Source of the DNA: Providencia huaxiensis
Lineage (GTDB): Bacteria; Pseudomonadota; Gammaproteobacteria; Enterobacterales; Enterobacteriaceae
DNA: 64,000 nucleotides
Reading direction: 5' to 3'
Assembly: GCF_002843235.3 (NCBI RefSeq)
Contig: NZ_CP031122.1
Coordinates: 62,001-126,000 of the forward strand
This document shows, piece by piece, positions 15,850-23,438 of the stretch (within the stretch, counting starts at the first letter, position 1; every line of letters starts with the position of its first letter). The notes below the pieces were generated by a model. The model was not told where the DNA came from and did not search any database. It saw nothing but the letters and a program-made list of their open reading frames with translations. The position numbers were made by a program, and so were the translations under genes.

Positions 15850-15960
15850 ATTTGCTGTTTGTTTTTGGCAGCCAGCTACCGCACTTGAGCGCCTAAGGCA
15901 CTTTCCGAAGCACCCTGGGAAACCGAGATGCTTGGGAAAGCGCGGGGTTTCCCCCTGCGC
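15850..15960 (-). repeat. Ops-like leader element, copy B
   Basis: Transcribed strand: hairpin around GGGGGAAACCCC (15940-15960), inverted repeat CTTTCC/GGAAAG (15901-15940), then GCGGTAGCTGGCTGCC and CAAAAACAAACAGCAAATT. This copy has GCGGTAGC, the same eight bases as the core of the RfaH ops site. No gene in 15785-16016. Confidence 0.7.
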
Positions 15961-16016
15961 TGATTACCCTTTTTAAGGGGCCGGTACGCCGATTTCTCGG
16001 CGCACTCAGGTTGAAG

Positions 16017-16571
16017 CTACACAGTCAAGAACCAACGTTTCATAGGGACGGTGATGTCTATCATCCCGTTTCCACATGGATTCTGGCCCCAGAATCTGTA
16101 GGTCGTCTCATAGAAGTCAAACTCAGACAAGGACTGAATCTGCGCTTCTGAGATCGGCTCAAATGGTCCACCGCAACCGATGTGCATATTGAGCCCATAA
16201 TCTCGAAGCTCTAGCTCTCCGAGATTTAGCGTCTTCCCGCCCACACAAGCAACCAAGTTCTGGTTTCTGACGTCGCCTTCTTTGAACAGCAAAGCTGACT
16301 CATCGTAGCTCCCATATTGGTTGGTAAACTTCACAATATGCCCGTGCTTAGGTGAGGTTTGTTCCGACAACTCTTTCAGTAATCGCTTTACGCTTTGAAA
16401 TCTCGCGTACAGAGCTGGCGTAAACTGCCCAGAGTAGTTCAAGTTTGGGCAGATCATTTCAAGCATCTCATCAGGTACAGATTCAAGCCCCATTTGCGCG
16501 GCCAATGGCTTCGCCTTTTTCAGACCTTCCTCAAGCACTCTCTGATTTACAAGTTGTTCTAATGTGTTCAT
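16017..16571 (-). CDS. Unknown protein (184 aa)
   Basis: Start placed at ATG 16571 (MNTLEQLVNQ) behind GGAGAGTCAA. Soluble; early part helical (LEEGLKKAKPLAAQMGLESVPDEMLEMICP), later part with GSYDESALLFKEGDVRNQNLVACVGG and a C-terminal FWGQNPCGNGMIDITVPMKRW. No family recognised. Member of the 24.2-11.6 kb operon. Confidence 0.7.
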   Translation of the reverse strand: MNTLEQLVNQRVLEEGLKKAKPLAAQMGLESVPDEMLEMICPNLNYSGQFTPALYARFQSVKRLLKELSEQTSPKHGHIVKFTNQYGSYDESALLFKEGDVRNQNLVACVGGKTLNLGELELRDYGLNMHIGCGGPFEPISEAQIQSLSEFDFYETTYRFWGQNPCGNGMIDITVPMKRWFLTV

Positions 16572-16591
16572 TTGACTCTCCACTTTCGAGA

Positions 16592-16626
16592 GAGCAATGC
16601 AAGCCGTCTCCGGACTTACATTGCCC
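16592..16626 (-). promoter_or_regulatory. Covarying leader stem-loop
   Basis: GGGCAATG/CATTGCTC outer stem extended by AAG/CTT, before the gene starting at 16571. Confidence 0.65.
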
Positions 16627-16644
16627 GTTAACGGCTTTATTGGT

Positions 16645-17076
16645 TTATCCCAAGAGGTACGGAGCTACGCCAGTCAGGAAGCCCATGACTCCCAACACAG
16701 CGCCAACCACGCCCAATTTGATTGACAGTTGGACACTTTGATCCGGATGGTTCCAGAACCACTGCCAGACTTCCCAGCGCCTGGCTCTGCGAACCTCAAG
16801 ATTTACAGTGTCTTTAAAACGAACACCCAGAGCATCTACCGCATCGTAATCCAGCGCGACCGCCAGCTTTGTGATGGATAAATTCCCAGGGTTGCCCATC
16901 GCATACCGGAGAACCTTTGCTTTGGTCTCTGGGTTTACGATCATAACCGGCTCCCTCCTGAAAAAACGGGTCTTGTCTTTTCGCTTGGAATCCATGTTGC
17001 GGTTATGGAACCTGGCAATGCAGTGTTGAAGGCCTGAATCCTCGGGAGGTAAAGGCACAACAGTTTCGATTTTCAT
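16645..17076 (-). CDS. Unknown protein with C-terminal membrane anchor (143 aa)
   Basis: Start placed at ATG 17076 (MKIETVVPLP) behind AGGAGAGTAATC. The N-terminal two-thirds are soluble and basic (NRNMDSKRKDKTRFFRRE), with a helical middle (SITKLAVALDYDAVDALG). The last 25 residues (LGVVGAVLGVMGFLTGVAPYLL) form one hydrophobic segment, so this looks like a tail-anchored protein. No family recognised. It follows directly on the dcm gene. Confidence 0.7.
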   Translation of the reverse strand: MKIETVVPLPPEDSGLQHCIARFHNRNMDSKRKDKTRFFRREPVMIVNPETKAKVLRYAMGNPGNLSITKLAVALDYDAVDALGVRFKDTVNLEVRRARRWEVWQWFWNHPDQSVQLSIKLGVVGAVLGVMGFLTGVAPYLLG

Positions 17077-17100
17077 GATTACTCTCCTTTCGGATAGGCC

Positions 17101-17127
17101 GGAGCAAAGGCCTTTCGGCATTGCCCC
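17101..17127 (-). promoter_or_regulatory. Covarying leader stem-loop
   Basis: GGGGCAA.GCC-GAAA-GGC.TTTGCTCC before the gene starting at 17076; a GAAA tetraloop caps it. Confidence 0.7.
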
Positions 17128-17136
17128 GGTGAGTTA

Positions 17137-18762
17137 CTAATGAACCAAAGATGAAGTGACCATGATTGCGTCTCCGGACATCATTACCGGGAGATATTCG
17201 CAAGGCTCATGGCCGCAGCTCTTTTTAGTTCCGTTAGGTGAATAGACAGCCAATTGACCATCCATAATGTTGAAGGGCATCCCCTGTTTTTTCGCTGCCG
17301 GTGACAGCTTGAGAGTGCCCTTTGCGTCAACCAATGCCGTTGCCCAATGGAAGTCTTCACCACCGATCACCGGCTGTGATTCATCCACGACTTCGACCAT
17401 GATTGGCATCATTCCAACCCAGCTCCACAGGCTGTTCCCTAATGCGAGGGCTAAAGCCTCGAACGCGGGAAAGACTACCGATTGCCCGAGAATCTGGTGG
17501 GCAATAGTGTCCGACAGACCTTGGATGAGTTCCTCTGGTATCCCTTTCACTCGACAATGTTCTGTCGGTGTAAAGATGCGAGACAACTCCGGCTGTTCTG
17601 GATGAACAATGAAAGGTTCGGTACTTCTGCATTTTGCATAGTCCTTACCTATGGTGCCGCAAAACTCATCGTCGCCAGTCAGAAGCTGGCGAGAGAACCC
17701 CTTGCCAGCAGCTTTGTCTCTCAACTCCTTCTCAGCCAGATAGTCAAATGACTTCCAACGTTCAGAATCGAGCGGAACTGGCTCCAGGATGTCCTGTATG
17801 CGACTTTCCTTGGTGCGAACAGGCTGAACCTTCTCAAGTTCAAACCCGTCGATCCCGTGGGAAAGCGCAACAACACAAAGACGCTTGCGGCGCTCAATAA
17901 CCCCAAACTCATTGCCGTCGAGAATGCGCTCTTGTAGGGAGTAACCCAACGAAGAGAGCACCGAACGAATCACTTCCATCGAAGCGGTGTTCTGGTACTC
18001 AGGCACGTTCTCAATCAGCACAACGGCTGGGTTTAGCGCTTCTACGAATTGCAGGAAGTTGAAGAACATGGCACCTGCCGCCTCATGCGATTCGGCAAAC
18101 TCCAACTTGTTCTTACTGCGACCTGACTTTGACGCGCCGGTACACGGTATGCCCCCCATCAAAACATCCACCTGTGGTGGGCGTTTGCTGAGATTCACAG
18201 CCTGGATTGGCGATTCGATAACAATAGAATCTTCGTTCCAAAGCTCCGGGTTATTTGCCAAAGACGAATCGAGATATTTCCCTTCCATCTCCACGGCCAC
18301 AGATATGGCACTGGCAATTCCCGCCTTGTGAAAACCGGCGTGAATCGCTTTATCAAGCACACCACCCCCATGAAAGAGGCTGCATACCGAAAGCGATTCT
18401 CCATTCTCCAGCTTACTGATAAGCCGGTTGACGCGCTCGATCACTCGCTCTTGTTGATGGTGAGCAGAGATCACAATTGCGCCGTTACGGATGAACACGC
18501 GGAGCATCTCTACACCGTCAAAAACGGTAGCAAGCTCCTGCACGGTCAGATCGATGATTGGAGACACCCGGCCATTGCGCTCGCGCTTACTGATGGTGAA
18601 CTTACCCTCCTCTTTGACGCGAAGCACAACCTGGGAATCTTTCAGCTCCAGATCATACTTCATGCCAGGATAGTAACCTTCACGCAGTAGCTTTTGGCCT
18701 TCCAGCCAGACGCGCTTCTTGCCTCGATGTTCTCCTAACTTGGTGTTTACGATAGTAGCCAT
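17137..18762 (-). CDS. dcm: DNA (cytosine-5) methyltransferase
   Basis: 541 aa; ATG 18762 follows AAGGAGAGAGCTC. The catalytic part begins near residue 123: motif I as LFHGGGVLDKAI (129-140), the catalytic Cys207 in MGGIPCTGAS, ENV in LIENVPEY (249-256), and RRKRLCVVAL as the motif VIII region. The usual PPC is IPC here. Residues 1-110 form an added N-terminal domain with KRVWLEGQKLLREGYYPGMKY, a pattern like AbrB/SymE-type beta domains (low confidence). IncC plasmids carry a dcm gene in this region; methylation probably protects incoming plasmid DNA from restriction. No matching endonuclease is encoded in this window. Confidence 0.88.
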   Translation of the reverse strand: MATIVNTKLGEHRGKKRVWLEGQKLLREGYYPGMKYDLELKDSQVVLRVKEEGKFTISKRERNGRVSPIIDLTVQELATVFDGVEMLRVFIRNGAIVISAHHQQERVIERVNRLISKLENGESLSVCSLFHGGGVLDKAIHAGFHKAGIASAISVAVEMEGKYLDSSLANNPELWNEDSIVIESPIQAVNLSKRPPQVDVLMGGIPCTGASKSGRSKNKLEFAESHEAAGAMFFNFLQFVEALNPAVVLIENVPEYQNTASMEVIRSVLSSLGYSLQERILDGNEFGVIERRKRLCVVALSHGIDGFELEKVQPVRTKESRIQDILEPVPLDSERWKSFDYLAEKELRDKAAGKGFSRQLLTGDDEFCGTIGKDYAKCRSTEPFIVHPEQPELSRIFTPTEHCRVKGIPEELIQGLSDTIAHQILGQSVVFPAFEALALALGNSLWSWVGMMPIMVEVVDESQPVIGGEDFHWATALVDAKGTLKLSPAAKKQGMPFNIMDGQLAVYSPNGTKKSCGHEPCEYLPVMMSGDAIMVTSSLVH

Positions 18763-18783
18763 GAGCTCTCTCCTTTCGGTTGA

Positions 18784-18820
18784 GAGGCCACTACCGTCCC
18801 AATCGGGAAGTAATGGCCCC
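18784..18820 (-). promoter_or_regulatory. Covarying leader stem-loop
   Basis: GGCCATTAC/GTAGTGGCC outer stem over TCCC-GATT-GGGA, before dcm; preceded by AAACCC. Confidence 0.7.
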
Positions 18821-18839
18821 GATGGGTTTAAAGTGGTTC

Positions 18840-19142
18840 TCAGTTCACAGCGATGCCGTGAGACTGAATGGCATTAGCAAAGCCAGCCATTTGTTCAGGG
18901 AAGGTGTAGCGGTTGATGTCCTGGCTGCGAGCCAGATTGACATGCACCTTCTTCACCTTCGTTTCGTCAGAGTCGTACTTTTCAAGCGCCAGCTTCTCAG
19001 CTTCTTCCGGATCTCGGCCCAGCGAGTAGGCGTAAATCACAGAGGTGAAGCCAAGTCCTGAGCCGAATGCGTAGACTTGTTTCTCGAAATGGACGTCAGC
19101 GAAATAGATGCTGAATCCGGATTTGAGGTTATGTTTTTCCAT
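18840..19142 (-). CDS. Unknown protein (100 aa)
   Basis: Start placed at ATG 19142 (MEKHNLKSGF) after TTTGGAGTGCATC. Looks like a small alpha/beta domain (IYFADVHFEKQVYAFGSG, then GRDPEEAEKLALEKYD and KVKKVHVNLAR). No family recognised. Its leader is a diverged copy of the leader shared by the DUF3150 and cobS genes, including the same bases around the start codon. Confidence 0.7.
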   Translation of the reverse strand: MEKHNLKSGFSIYFADVHFEKQVYAFGSGLGFTSVIYAYSLGRDPEEAEKLALEKYDSDETKVKKVHVNLARSQDINRYTFPEQMAGFANAIQSHGIAVN

Positions 19143-19164
19143 GATGCACTCCAAATAGTTTGGG

Positions 19165-19198
19165 GGCGCACCACGTCCCGAACCGGGCGGATGCACCC
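19165..19198 (-). promoter_or_regulatory. Covarying leader stem-loop, same sequence family as 27817 and 32655
   Basis: GGGTGCATCC...GGTGCGCCC outer stem and CCCG-GTT-CGGG inner stem. It differs from the 27817 and 32655 copies at one paired base (GCATCC versus GCGCATCC region) while keeping the fold. Confidence 0.7.
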
Positions 19199-19219
19199 GG
19201 TTTAGGGTTAGTAGATTGC

Positions 19220-19564
19220 TCAAGCTGTTACGCCAGCCTGAGCCTTTATTGCTTCAAGCACGATCTCTGCTTCCTTGATAGAACCAGTGCTGTACAGCTT
19301 ATGCAGCACCCGGCCAAGGTTCACAGAGATCTTTTCTTTCACTTGGAGATACTTGACATAGAAGTCATACAGTTTCTCCGCCTGCTCAAGGTGGGACATG
19401 CTCTCAACGGGAATGGTATTCCCTGGATTGCAGTACCACTTTCCGAGCACCTTTTGTACAAATCCCTCTTTGTCTCCTACGAACTGATTTGTGCCAAACA
19501 CCCCACTGGTTGGTGAGCGTTGAATAACAGAAATCGGATTCGCAAAGCTGGCAAGAGTAGTCAT
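19220..19564 (-). CDS. Unknown protein (114 aa)
   Basis: Start placed at ATG 19564 (MTTLASFANP) behind TGGAGCCACAACT. Soluble; C-terminal half helical (SHLEQAEKLYDFYVKYLQVKEKI, then IKEAEIVLEAIKAQAG). No family recognised. Member of the 24.2-11.6 kb operon, directly after ops-like copy C in transcription order. Confidence 0.7.
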   Translation of the reverse strand: MTTLASFANPISVIQRSPTSGVFGTNQFVGDKEGFVQKVLGKWYCNPGNTIPVESMSHLEQAEKLYDFYVKYLQVKEKISVNLGRVLHKLYSTGSIKEAEIVLEAIKAQAGVTA

Positions 19565-19586
19565 AGTTGTGGCTCCATGTTTGTCA

Positions 19587-19618
19587 GGGAACCACCAGCC
19601 CGAGGGGCAGTGATCCCC
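19587..19618 (-). promoter_or_regulatory. Covarying leader stem-loop
   Basis: GGGATCACTGCCC-CTC-GGGCTGGTGGTTCCC before the gene starting at 19564; preceded by ATAACCC. Confidence 0.65.
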
Positions 19619-19631
19619 CAAGGGTTATGTA

Positions 19632-19765
19632 GAATGCTGTTTGTTTGGGGAGGCCAGCTACCTCACTATTCACTCTCGACAGAGAGCAAAATCTTGCTTT
19701 CCGAGGGGCACAAACTTTCACATGTGAAAGTCGATGCCACTGGGAAAGCAGGGGGTTAACCCCCC
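19632..19765 (-). repeat. Ops-like leader element, copy C, with concentric palindrome
   Basis: Transcribed strand: GGGGGTTAACCCCC hairpin, inverted repeat GGAAAGC/GCTTTCC (19696-19749), then GAGGTAGCTGGCCTC and CCAAACAAACAGCAT. Compared with copies A, D, E and F, both sides of the 4-bp stem have changed together (GAGG/CCTC instead of GCGA/TCGC). The inverted repeat encloses an 18-bp palindrome (19714-19731). Confidence 0.7.
19714..19731. repeat. 18-bp palindrome ACTTTCACATGTGAAAGT
   Basis: Perfect palindrome, one of three sites sharing the 16-bp core CTTTCACATGTGAAAG in the window (also 35110 and 56215). Its centre coincides with the centre of the surrounding GCTTTCC/GGAAAGC repeat. Probably a protein-binding site; the binder is unknown. 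Confidence 0.75.
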
Positions 19766-20109
19766 GCTTTAACCCGCGCTAAGCGGTTTAGGATAGACTT
19801 CACGCCTTCCCTTACTCCAGATGGATCGTAACCTGCTTCATCGCAGCAGACCACAAATGAGAATGGATGTACCTCATCGGACATCACCCAAGCCATCGTT
19901 TCCTGCTTGATTTCACTTCCAGCTCGACCATCAGCAAGGACTCTAAGGCTATGCCATAAAAGCCCATCACGTAACTGCCTTACCTCATCATCAGTCCATT
20001 CAGGCTTTGGCTCAAATGGAATGACTTCTGCGGTCTTCGGCTCTTCATCCAGGAAGAAAAGCGGCAGCTCAAGCTGGTTTTCCTTCTGGATCATCTTCAC
20101 TGCATTCAT
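19756..20109 (-). CDS. Unknown protein (117 aa)
   Basis: Start placed at ATG 20109 (MNAVKMIQKE) behind AAAAGGAGTCACC. Soluble; contains a Pro/Glu-rich linker (LDEEPKTAEVIPFEPKPEWTDD) and a helical C-terminus (VREGVKSILNRLARV). VRQLRDGLLWHSLRVLADGRA may be a DNA- or protein-binding helix pair. No family recognised. Confidence 0.7.
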   Translation of the reverse strand: MNAVKMIQKENQLELPLFFLDEEPKTAEVIPFEPKPEWTDDEVRQLRDGLLWHSLRVLADGRAGSEIKQETMAWVMSDEVHPFSFVVCCDEAGYDPSGVREGVKSILNRLARVKAGG

Positions 20110-20124
20110 GGTGACTCCTTTTAC

Positions 20125-20158
20125 GGGCACCATGCCCCCACAGGGGCATGAAGCCCCC
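20125..20158 (-). promoter_or_regulatory. Covarying leader stem-loop
   Basis: CATGCCCC-TGT-GGGGGCATG core with GGGC/GCCC outer pairs before the gene starting at 20109; preceded by GTAACCCC. Confidence 0.7.
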
Positions 20159-20177
20159 AGTGGGGTTACAGTCATAG

Positions 20178-20369
20178 TTACTTCACGCCTGCCAGTTGAG
20201 AATTGATGTTCTCTTCCAGCCAGCCTTGAAGCGATTCAAGGTCACGTTTGTCTTCCGTATTGCTGGCTTTACGTGCATCTTCCGACACAGCGCTCAACAT
20301 GGCGTTAGCCTCAGCAAGTGATTCAACATTGTTCCCAGGGAACACAATCGTTTGACTGTGATCTTTCAT
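20178..20369 (-). CDS. Unknown small protein (63 aa)
   Basis: Start placed at ATG 20369 (MKDHSQTIVF) behind AAGGAGAAGACC. Acidic, helical (ESLAEANAMLSAVSEDARKA, then DLESLQGWLEENINSQL). No family recognised. Followed after a short gap by the 117-aa gene. Confidence 0.65.
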   Translation of the reverse strand: MKDHSQTIVFPGNNVESLAEANAMLSAVSEDARKASNTEDKRDLESLQGWLEENINSQLAGVK

Positions 20370-20390
20370 GGTCTTCTCCTTTGAGAATGG

Positions 20391-20420
20391 AGGACCGTCT
20401 CCCATCAGGAAGAGCGGCCC
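20391..20420 (-). promoter_or_regulatory. Covarying leader stem-loop (weaker pairing)
   Basis: GGGGCCG...CGGTCC stem with G-U pairs over CTTCC/GGGAG, before the gene starting at 20369. Confidence 0.5.
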
Positions 20421-20426
20421 CGTGGG

Positions 20427-20702
20427 TTAAAAGTAAAAATCCTCCAGCTCTTCATGGTCAGGCTTTCGCTCAACTGGTCGAAGCAACTCAGCTTCATCAG
20501 CGAACTCAAGCTCAGGATGAAAAGCAGGATGAAATCCTCGATGCCAGACTGGACGGTCATTATCGAGGTCTAAGTAGCAGTGCCTCCCACTGGCTGGGTG
20601 ATAGCAGTAAAGCCACTGTCTACCACTAACGGTAAACGGCTTCTCTGCACCTCCACATGCCGGTACAAGGTTATCTGCTGCTATATGCGCTACAGCATCC
20701 AT
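20427..20702 (-). CDS. Unknown protein (91 aa)
   Basis: Start placed at ATG 20702 (MDAVAHIAAD) with GAGGACTGATCCT upstream, a few bases after the stop of the 150-aa gene; a longer frame from 20750 overlaps that gene. Contains CGGAEKPFTVSGRQWLYCYHPASGRHCYLDLD, a Cys/His-rich pattern that could be a small metal-binding or Trp/Tyr-rich beta domain, and an acidic C-terminus. No family recognised. Confidence 0.65.
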   Translation of the reverse strand: MDAVAHIAADNLVPACGGAEKPFTVSGRQWLYCYHPASGRHCYLDLDNDRPVWHRGFHPAFHPELEFADEAELLRPVERKPDHEELEDFYF

Positions 20703-20706
20703 AGGA

Positions 20707-21159
20707 TCAGTCCTCATCTTCGTCATCACGAACACAAAGATCACGAGCAACTATTTCCGCAGCTATCAACGCATAATCGTTGCCCTGCCAGAACCACCGC
20801 TCCGCCAGCTCATAGGCTTCGCTGGAAGGTTCGCCATAACCATGAGCCACCACGTAATCGTGGAACACTTCATGATCAAATGCCTTGCCATCAGCTTCCA
20901 TGAACCAACCGACAGGGCACTCCAGAATGCGATGCCTTACGACATCTCGCTCTGAATACCCCTCTCTGACGGCTTGCTCCAACATTTCCCGCGACATACC
21001 AGGAGGAGTGATGATCTCTATGCTGATCCCGTCACTTCCTGCAAGATTGTCCTCGTATGGAAGACCGGCAAGTGTAAGGTGATTGCGCTTGCACCAGCCG
21101 ATGGTCCGAAGTATCCGACTTTTGTCAGACTCCCTGGCCGTGTATCGGTTAAGCTGCAT
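20707..21159 (-). CDS. Unknown protein (150 aa)
   Basis: Start placed at ATG 21159 (MQLNRYTARE) behind CTGGAGGTGGCT, inside the end of the 129-aa gene (11-base overlap). Contains RILRTIGWCKRNHLTLAGLPYED, then EIITPPGMSREMLEQAVREGYSERDVV and a very acidic tail (RDDEDED). No family recognised. The overlap implies coupled translation with the 129-aa protein. Confidence 0.7.
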   Translation of the reverse strand: MQLNRYTARESDKSRILRTIGWCKRNHLTLAGLPYEDNLAGSDGISIEIITPPGMSREMLEQAVREGYSERDVVRHRILECPVGWFMEADGKAFDHEVFHDYVVAHGYGEPSSEAYELAERWFWQGNDYALIAAEIVARDLCVRDDEDED

Positions 21160-21538
21160 AGCCACCTCCAGCACACTCCCCATCTTCGATTTCACTTCCG
21201 AGCTCGACCATTCCAATCAGGTCAAGCTGGGTCATGTCCGAATCCAGAGAGCAGTCAATTGCTGACTGAATGATGCCTTTGTGGGCCAAGCCTAAAACGG
21301 ACTTAATAGTCGAAAGCAGAGACTCGGCTTCGCTCTCGATTTGCTCCAGAATGTCTTTCCATTCCCAGTGCTCAAACGGTTGCCAAACGACCAGATCCTC
21401 AGGCTCGTCTCCCCGTTCGACACACTCAGACAAATACTCATAAGCCTTGCACCAATTCTCTTGTTGGCCCAGTTCACTGAGCACTAGAGCGGTAGCATGA
21501 CCGTATGCGATTTGTTCAACTTTGGTATTGATAGACAT
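21149..21538 (-). CDS. Unknown protein (129 aa)
   Basis: ATG 21538 follows GAGGAGAAACACT. Mostly helical and acidic (EQIAYGHATALVLSELGQQENWCKAYEYLSEC, then WKDILEQIESEAESLLSTIKSVLG). No family recognised. Overlaps the downstream 150-aa gene. Leader hairpin 21563-21590. Confidence 0.7.
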   Translation of the reverse strand: MSINTKVEQIAYGHATALVLSELGQQENWCKAYEYLSECVERGDEPEDLVVWQPFEHWEWKDILEQIESEAESLLSTIKSVLGLAHKGIIQSAIDCSLDSDMTQLDLIGMVELGSEIEDGECAGGGYAA

Positions 21539-21562
21539 AGTGTTTCTCCTCGTAATGGATAG

Positions 21563-21590
21563 AGGAGCCCCACCCGCAGGAAAGGCTCCT
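21563..21590 (-). promoter_or_regulatory. Covarying leader stem-loop
   Basis: AGGAGCC/GGCTCCT stem before the gene starting at 21538; preceded by TTAACCC. Confidence 0.65.
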
Positions 21591-21599
21591 CCGGATGGG

Positions 21600-21824
21600 T
21601 TAAATTTCCAAGGTCACATCGGTTTTTGCTTTAGCGCAGCAAACCAACACTTCCCCTTCTTTGACAAATGCGATGGGCGTCTCGTCATAGGCCACTTGAC
21701 CTTCGAGTAGACGAACCCGGCACATGCCACAAAAGCCACTGCGACAATGCGTTTCAACAGTGAGGCCTTTGCTTTCGATTTGCGCCAACAGCACATTGTT
21801 GCTGGCTTGAAGTTGTACGTTCAT
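21600..21824 (-). CDS. YfaE-like [2Fe-2S] ferredoxin
   Basis: 74 aa from ATG 21824, behind AAAGGAGCGTGACC; a GTG two codons earlier is also in frame. Plant-type ferredoxin with four cysteine ligands: C27, C32 and C35 in HCRSGFCGMCRVRLLEG and C62 or C63 in VLVCCAKAKTDV. It resembles E. coli YfaE closely (YQCREGYCGSCRTRLVAGQV, ILPCCCRAKGDIEIE), the ferredoxin that maintains the tyrosyl radical of class Ia ribonucleotide reductase beta subunit. A plasmid copy may support host dNTP synthesis, in line with the YfbR-like nucleotidase, or may donate electrons to the DndC-like Fe-S enzyme of the same operon (inference). Confidence 0.88.
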   Translation of the reverse strand: MNVQLQASNNVLLAQIESKGLTVETHCRSGFCGMCRVRLLEGQVAYDETPIAFVKEGEVLVCCAKAKTDVTLEI

Positions 21825-21847
21825 GGTCACGCTCCTTTGTTGTTGAT

Positions 21848-21882
21848 GAGCGCGACCAATCCCCTCCGGGATGTCACGCCCC
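21848..21882 (-). promoter_or_regulatory. Covarying leader stem-loop
   Basis: GCGTGAC/GTCGCGC outer stem over ATCCC-GGAG-GGGAT, before the ferredoxin gene. Confidence 0.65.
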
Positions 21883-21889
21883 GGTTGGG

Positions 21890-22774
21890 CTACTCAGCAA
21901 GTGCATAGACACCTACCTCGATGCGAATAAAGAACCTGGCATCTTGAAGAACTTGCCTGACCTTTGCTTGCCAGTGGTTGTTCTCTCGATGCTTTGCGTA
22001 GGGTTCAATCTCTTTGTAAATCTGCTCCAGCTTCAACGTTTTCCCCTGTAGGGTTCGGCGTATTGCAGCTTTCCACGTAGTCGAAACCATATTGGTTGCT
22101 CGACGGTGTACGGCAGCAAGAAGACAGAGCGATGAGGCAACGTCGTTACGACGAAACACCAACAGCTTTTCATGGGCGATACGCACCAGCTTCCCGGAAT
22201 ACTGAGTTCGGTCACTCACACAGTTGTGCTGTGTTTTGATGATCTCATCCACCAGCTTCCCAGGTGCGATACGTTCCACAAGGCTGGACAGGTTGAAATA
22301 ATCCCCATCGCGCCTCAGGTTTCCCATGAGGATTCCGTAATGCCCTCCTCGCTCACAGGCGTCATGAATATTCATAACGGCCAGCTCAAGGGCTTCAACG
22401 AACTCAGGCAAATTCATGCGGCTCATATCCCATTTGTTGGGCTCGCCCCACTGCTTACCTGAATACTGGATCATGTCCCAGTAAGGAGGGTGCCACCAGA
22501 TCAGGTGTGCAGGCTCTCCGAGGAACGAAAGGAAGTCATCCCGCAACAGGTTGAACCCCTGATGCAAGTCTGTCCCTTTGAAACGGACACCAAGTTCATT
22601 GGCAACGTCGATGCTAGAGCCACCCCCAACACTTGGGTCTGCCACCAGCCCGTTCGGCTTTCTCATGTAAGACTCAATGAAGTCTTTAACGATAAAGCCC
22701 GAGCAGTTGCCTCGGTACTTGTTGTTTCCGTAAGGCCCCCTGTTTTCGTAGGAGCATACTGATGATTTGAACAT
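21890..22774 (-). CDS. Site-specific DNA methyltransferase (amino group), HPPY variant
   Basis: 294 aa; start at ATG 22774 (MFKSSVCSYE) behind ATGGAGGACGCC. Motif I VADPSVGGGSS (44-54) binds S-adenosylmethionine and motif IV reads WWHPPYWDM (93-101). In N6-adenine and N4-cytosine methyltransferases this motif is normally D/N/S-PPY/W; the first residue here is His. The order I then IV is that of the D12/DNA methylase group. The C-terminal 70 residues (LEQIYKEIEPYAKHRENNHWQAKVRQVLQ) look like a helical DNA-binding add-on. With dcm it forms a methylation pair in one operon without any restriction enzyme, suggesting an anti-restriction or regulatory role. Confidence 0.8.
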   Translation of the reverse strand: MFKSSVCSYENRGPYGNNKYRGNCSGFIVKDFIESYMRKPNGLVADPSVGGGSSIDVANELGVRFKGTDLHQGFNLLRDDFLSFLGEPAHLIWWHPPYWDMIQYSGKQWGEPNKWDMSRMNLPEFVEALELAVMNIHDACERGGHYGILMGNLRRDGDYFNLSSLVERIAPGKLVDEIIKTQHNCVSDRTQYSGKLVRIAHEKLLVFRRNDVASSLCLLAAVHRRATNMVSTTWKAAIRRTLQGKTLKLEQIYKEIEPYAKHRENNHWQAKVRQVLQDARFFIRIEVGVYALAE

Positions 22775-22793
22775 GGCGTCCTCCATCATAGAT

Positions 22794-22831
22794 GGGGCGC
22801 ACCATGCTCCCATCAGGGGCCGGTTCGCCCC
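22794..22831 (-). promoter_or_regulatory. Covarying leader stem-loop
   Basis: GGGGCGAACC/GGTGCGCCCC stem before the methyltransferase gene starting at 22774; preceded by CTAACC. Confidence 0.65.
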
Positions 22832-22847
22832 TGGTTAGGGATTAAGA

Positions 22848-23348
22848 TCAAGCGTTATCTGCATACCACCAGCTAAGGCGATTGCAATCACGAAAGAAGG
22901 TTGCTTCATCAGGAGCCTTCATCATGACCACATCACCTTCGCAGTAGGTGCATAGCTCAAGCGTTGCTTCATTTTTCCAAAAGGCACTGCACCCCGATTC
23001 TTGATACACAACCTCCCATTTGGGATGTCGCAAGTACCGATGGAAGAAATCGAGAGTGTCACCATAAGGGAAGTTGAAGCGCTCCATCACTGAACCATTT
23101 TCTGTCAGTTCAGGTTTAACCTTGCCGGTTTTCAAGCGCTTCTTGATGATGCGCTGAACCCAACGAAGTCGTGCAAACAGCCGATTGGTGTCTTTCTCGT
23201 ACCACTGGGGATTACGCTTGCTCCAGTAGAGCTTGGCGAAGATTTCCCCGGACAAATCCTTCATCTGGTTTTCGTTGAGCTCATCAAGAAAACGTCGAGA
23301 AGGTTTGTCGTAGTCAAGAACTGCTTCCAAAGCTGATAGGTTTTTCAT
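22848..23348 (-). CDS. Unknown protein (166 aa)
   Basis: ATG 23348 follows AAGGAGTCCCT. A basic helical middle (NRLFARLRWVQRIIKKRLKTGKVKPEL) and a Cys/Trp-rich second half (ESGCSAFWKNEATLELCTYCEGD). No family recognised. Its leader contains two direct copies of GGAGCCCC and hairpin GGGCT/AGCCC rather than one long stem. Confidence 0.7.
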   Translation of the reverse strand: MKNLSALEAVLDYDKPSRRFLDELNENQMKDLSGEIFAKLYWSKRNPQWYEKDTNRLFARLRWVQRIIKKRLKTGKVKPELTENGSVMERFNFPYGDTLDFFHRYLRHPKWEVVYQESGCSAFWKNEATLELCTYCEGDVVMMKAPDEATFFRDCNRLSWWYADNA

Positions 23349-23438
23349 AGGGACTCCTTATTGCGATTGCGGAGCCCCGTCCCCTCAGGGCTATCGGAGC
23401 CCCATAGGGTTAATTAGGGTTAATGGTTGAACGGCGAT

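Noticed and set aside
17137..22774. Considering dcm and the HPPY methyltransferase as a restriction-modification system
   Set aside because: No restriction endonuclease or specificity subunit is encoded between or near them.
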